From Hymenobacter cellulosilyticus (GTDB taxonomy: Bacteria; Bacteroidota; Bacteroidia; Cytophagales; Hymenobacteraceae): a stretch of 64,000 bases of DNA. Positions 63,458-64,000 of this stretch are shown in pieces. The stretch spans positions 3,710,501 to 3,774,500 of the forward strand of contig NZ_CP095046.1 in assembly GCF_022919215.1 (NCBI RefSeq). The letters run 5' to 3'. The translations under genes and the position numbers were made by a program. The notes beneath the pieces are model-generated. The model saw nothing but the letters and a program-made list of their open reading frames with translations. It made no database searches and was not told where the DNA came from. Within the stretch, counting starts at the first letter, position 1, and each line of letters opens with the position of its first letter.

Positions 63458-64000
63458 TGAAAAGCTCCTTTTTCCGGCTGCGTGCCGGCGTGTTTCTGCT
63501 TTTACTGCTAAGCTTCACCTGTACTGCCGCGGCCCAAAGCAAAGAGCAGCTGGTGGTACCGCTGAGTGCCCCCGGCAAGCCCGGCCTGCTAAGCGTAAAA
63601 TTGGTCAACGGCTCCATCAGCGTGGTAGGCTACGGCGGTAAAGACGTCGTGGTGGACGTCAGCAGCCCCGGCCGCCGCCAAGACGAGGACGACCGAAACG
63701 AGGACGACAAGGAAAGTACCAAGGGCTTGCGGCGCATTTCCCCAACCCGGGCTTTGACGTGACAATTGAGGAGAAAGACAACAAGGTCTACGTCAAGACC
63801 AACTCCTGGCAGCAGCCTATCCACATGACTGTCAAAGTGCCCCAGCGCTTCTCCCTGCAGCTCAAAACCGTGAATGAGGGAGACATTGTGGTCGAAAACG
63901 TGAGTGGGGAGCTAGAGCTCAGCAACGTGAACGGGGCCGTCATTATGCGGCAGGTTTCGGGCTCGGCAGTAGCCAACACCGTCAATGGCCCATCAGGGCC
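63457..64000 (+). CDS. DUF4097 beta-repeat protein, second copy (frameshifted; 3' end outside window)
   Basis: Signal peptide 1-27 (ending TCTAAAQ), then LSVKLVNGSISVVGYGGKDV and, after repair of a C4-run deletion near 63742, NPGFDVTIEEKDNKVYVKT, LKTVNEGDIVVENVSGELE and LSNVNGAVIMRQVSG. An Asp/Glu/Arg-rich loop (residues about 70-90) sits in the first third. It starts on the stop codon of the first DUF4097 gene and runs past the window end. Confidence 0.85.

Noticed and set aside
1..64000. Programmed frameshifting as the cause of the many split genes
   Set aside because: There are no slippery heptamers with stimulatory structures as a class, the breaks fall in unrelated gene families including housekeeping genes, and all need one added base.
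1..64000. CRISPR array, tRNA or rRNA genes
   Set aside because: No regularly spaced direct repeats and no tRNA- or rRNA-like sequence were recognised on reading the window.

Overview
The window reads as a chromosomal piece of a GC-rich Bacteroidota, most likely a Hymenobacter-type member of the Cytophagales. The reasons are a PorX-type response regulator/PglZ protein (type IX secretion regulation), a fused LpxC-FabZ, two outer-membrane beta-barrel receptors with carboxypeptidase-regulatory-like and plug domains, DUF4197 and DUF4097 families, LytTR signalling with YehU-type kinases, and many -7 boxes of the form TAnnTTTG used by the Bacteroidota housekeeping sigma factor. No rRNA, tRNA, CRISPR array, phage or complete insertion sequence was seen.

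Layout. 1-5.1 kb: end of a nucleoside phosphorylase, a LuxC-type acyl-CoA reductase divergent from a 2x[4Fe-4S] ferredoxin, then a leftward pair of nitrilase and N-acetyl sugar amidotransferase. 5.2-13.4 kb: valS, an unannotated 57-residue membrane protein, a 2-oxoacid dehydrogenase E2, CinA, two DUF4197 paralogues and an acidic protein. 13.7-21.1 kb: lipid A cluster lpxD - lpxC/fabZ - lpxA - ABC ATPase, an HD hydrolase and divergent porX. 21.2-41.2 kb: accessory region with a lipoprotein, a stand-alone plug domain, a HAD/UbiA/GT-C cassette with a second divergent GT-C, a receptor and a TIKI-like secreted protein sharing an upstream block, a two-kinase LytTR system, a second receptor with MarR, and a beta-lactamase-fold lipoprotein. 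41.2-64 kb: tsaE-ald, GNAT, flavin reductase, M28 peptidase, an InsA-like DNA-binding protein, MFS transporter, AraC/TetX-like pair, acs, histidine phosphatase, alcohol dehydrogenase, SET protein, fumarylacetoacetase, mrp/nifU, and an ECF sigma/anti-sigma/DUF4097 operon running off the end.

The assembly carries about 25 apparent single-base deletions, nearly all in short homopolymers, that split otherwise intact genes; I give the reconstructed gene as one feature and name the break. A second receptor instead has an in-frame amber codon. Intergenic spaces between 3' ends often hold long imperfect palindromes (REP-like), several sharing a GTCATnCYGAGC core.

Most interesting candidates: (1) HAD + UbiA-type phosphoribosyltransferase + two GT-C proteins, which look like a polyprenyl-phosphate-pentose glycosylation route; (2) a nitrilase next to a PP-loop sugar amidotransferase, resembling a split glutamine-dependent NAD synthetase; (3) a degenerate histidine kinase paired with an intact kinase and LytTR regulator, next to two genes that share a conserved upstream block.
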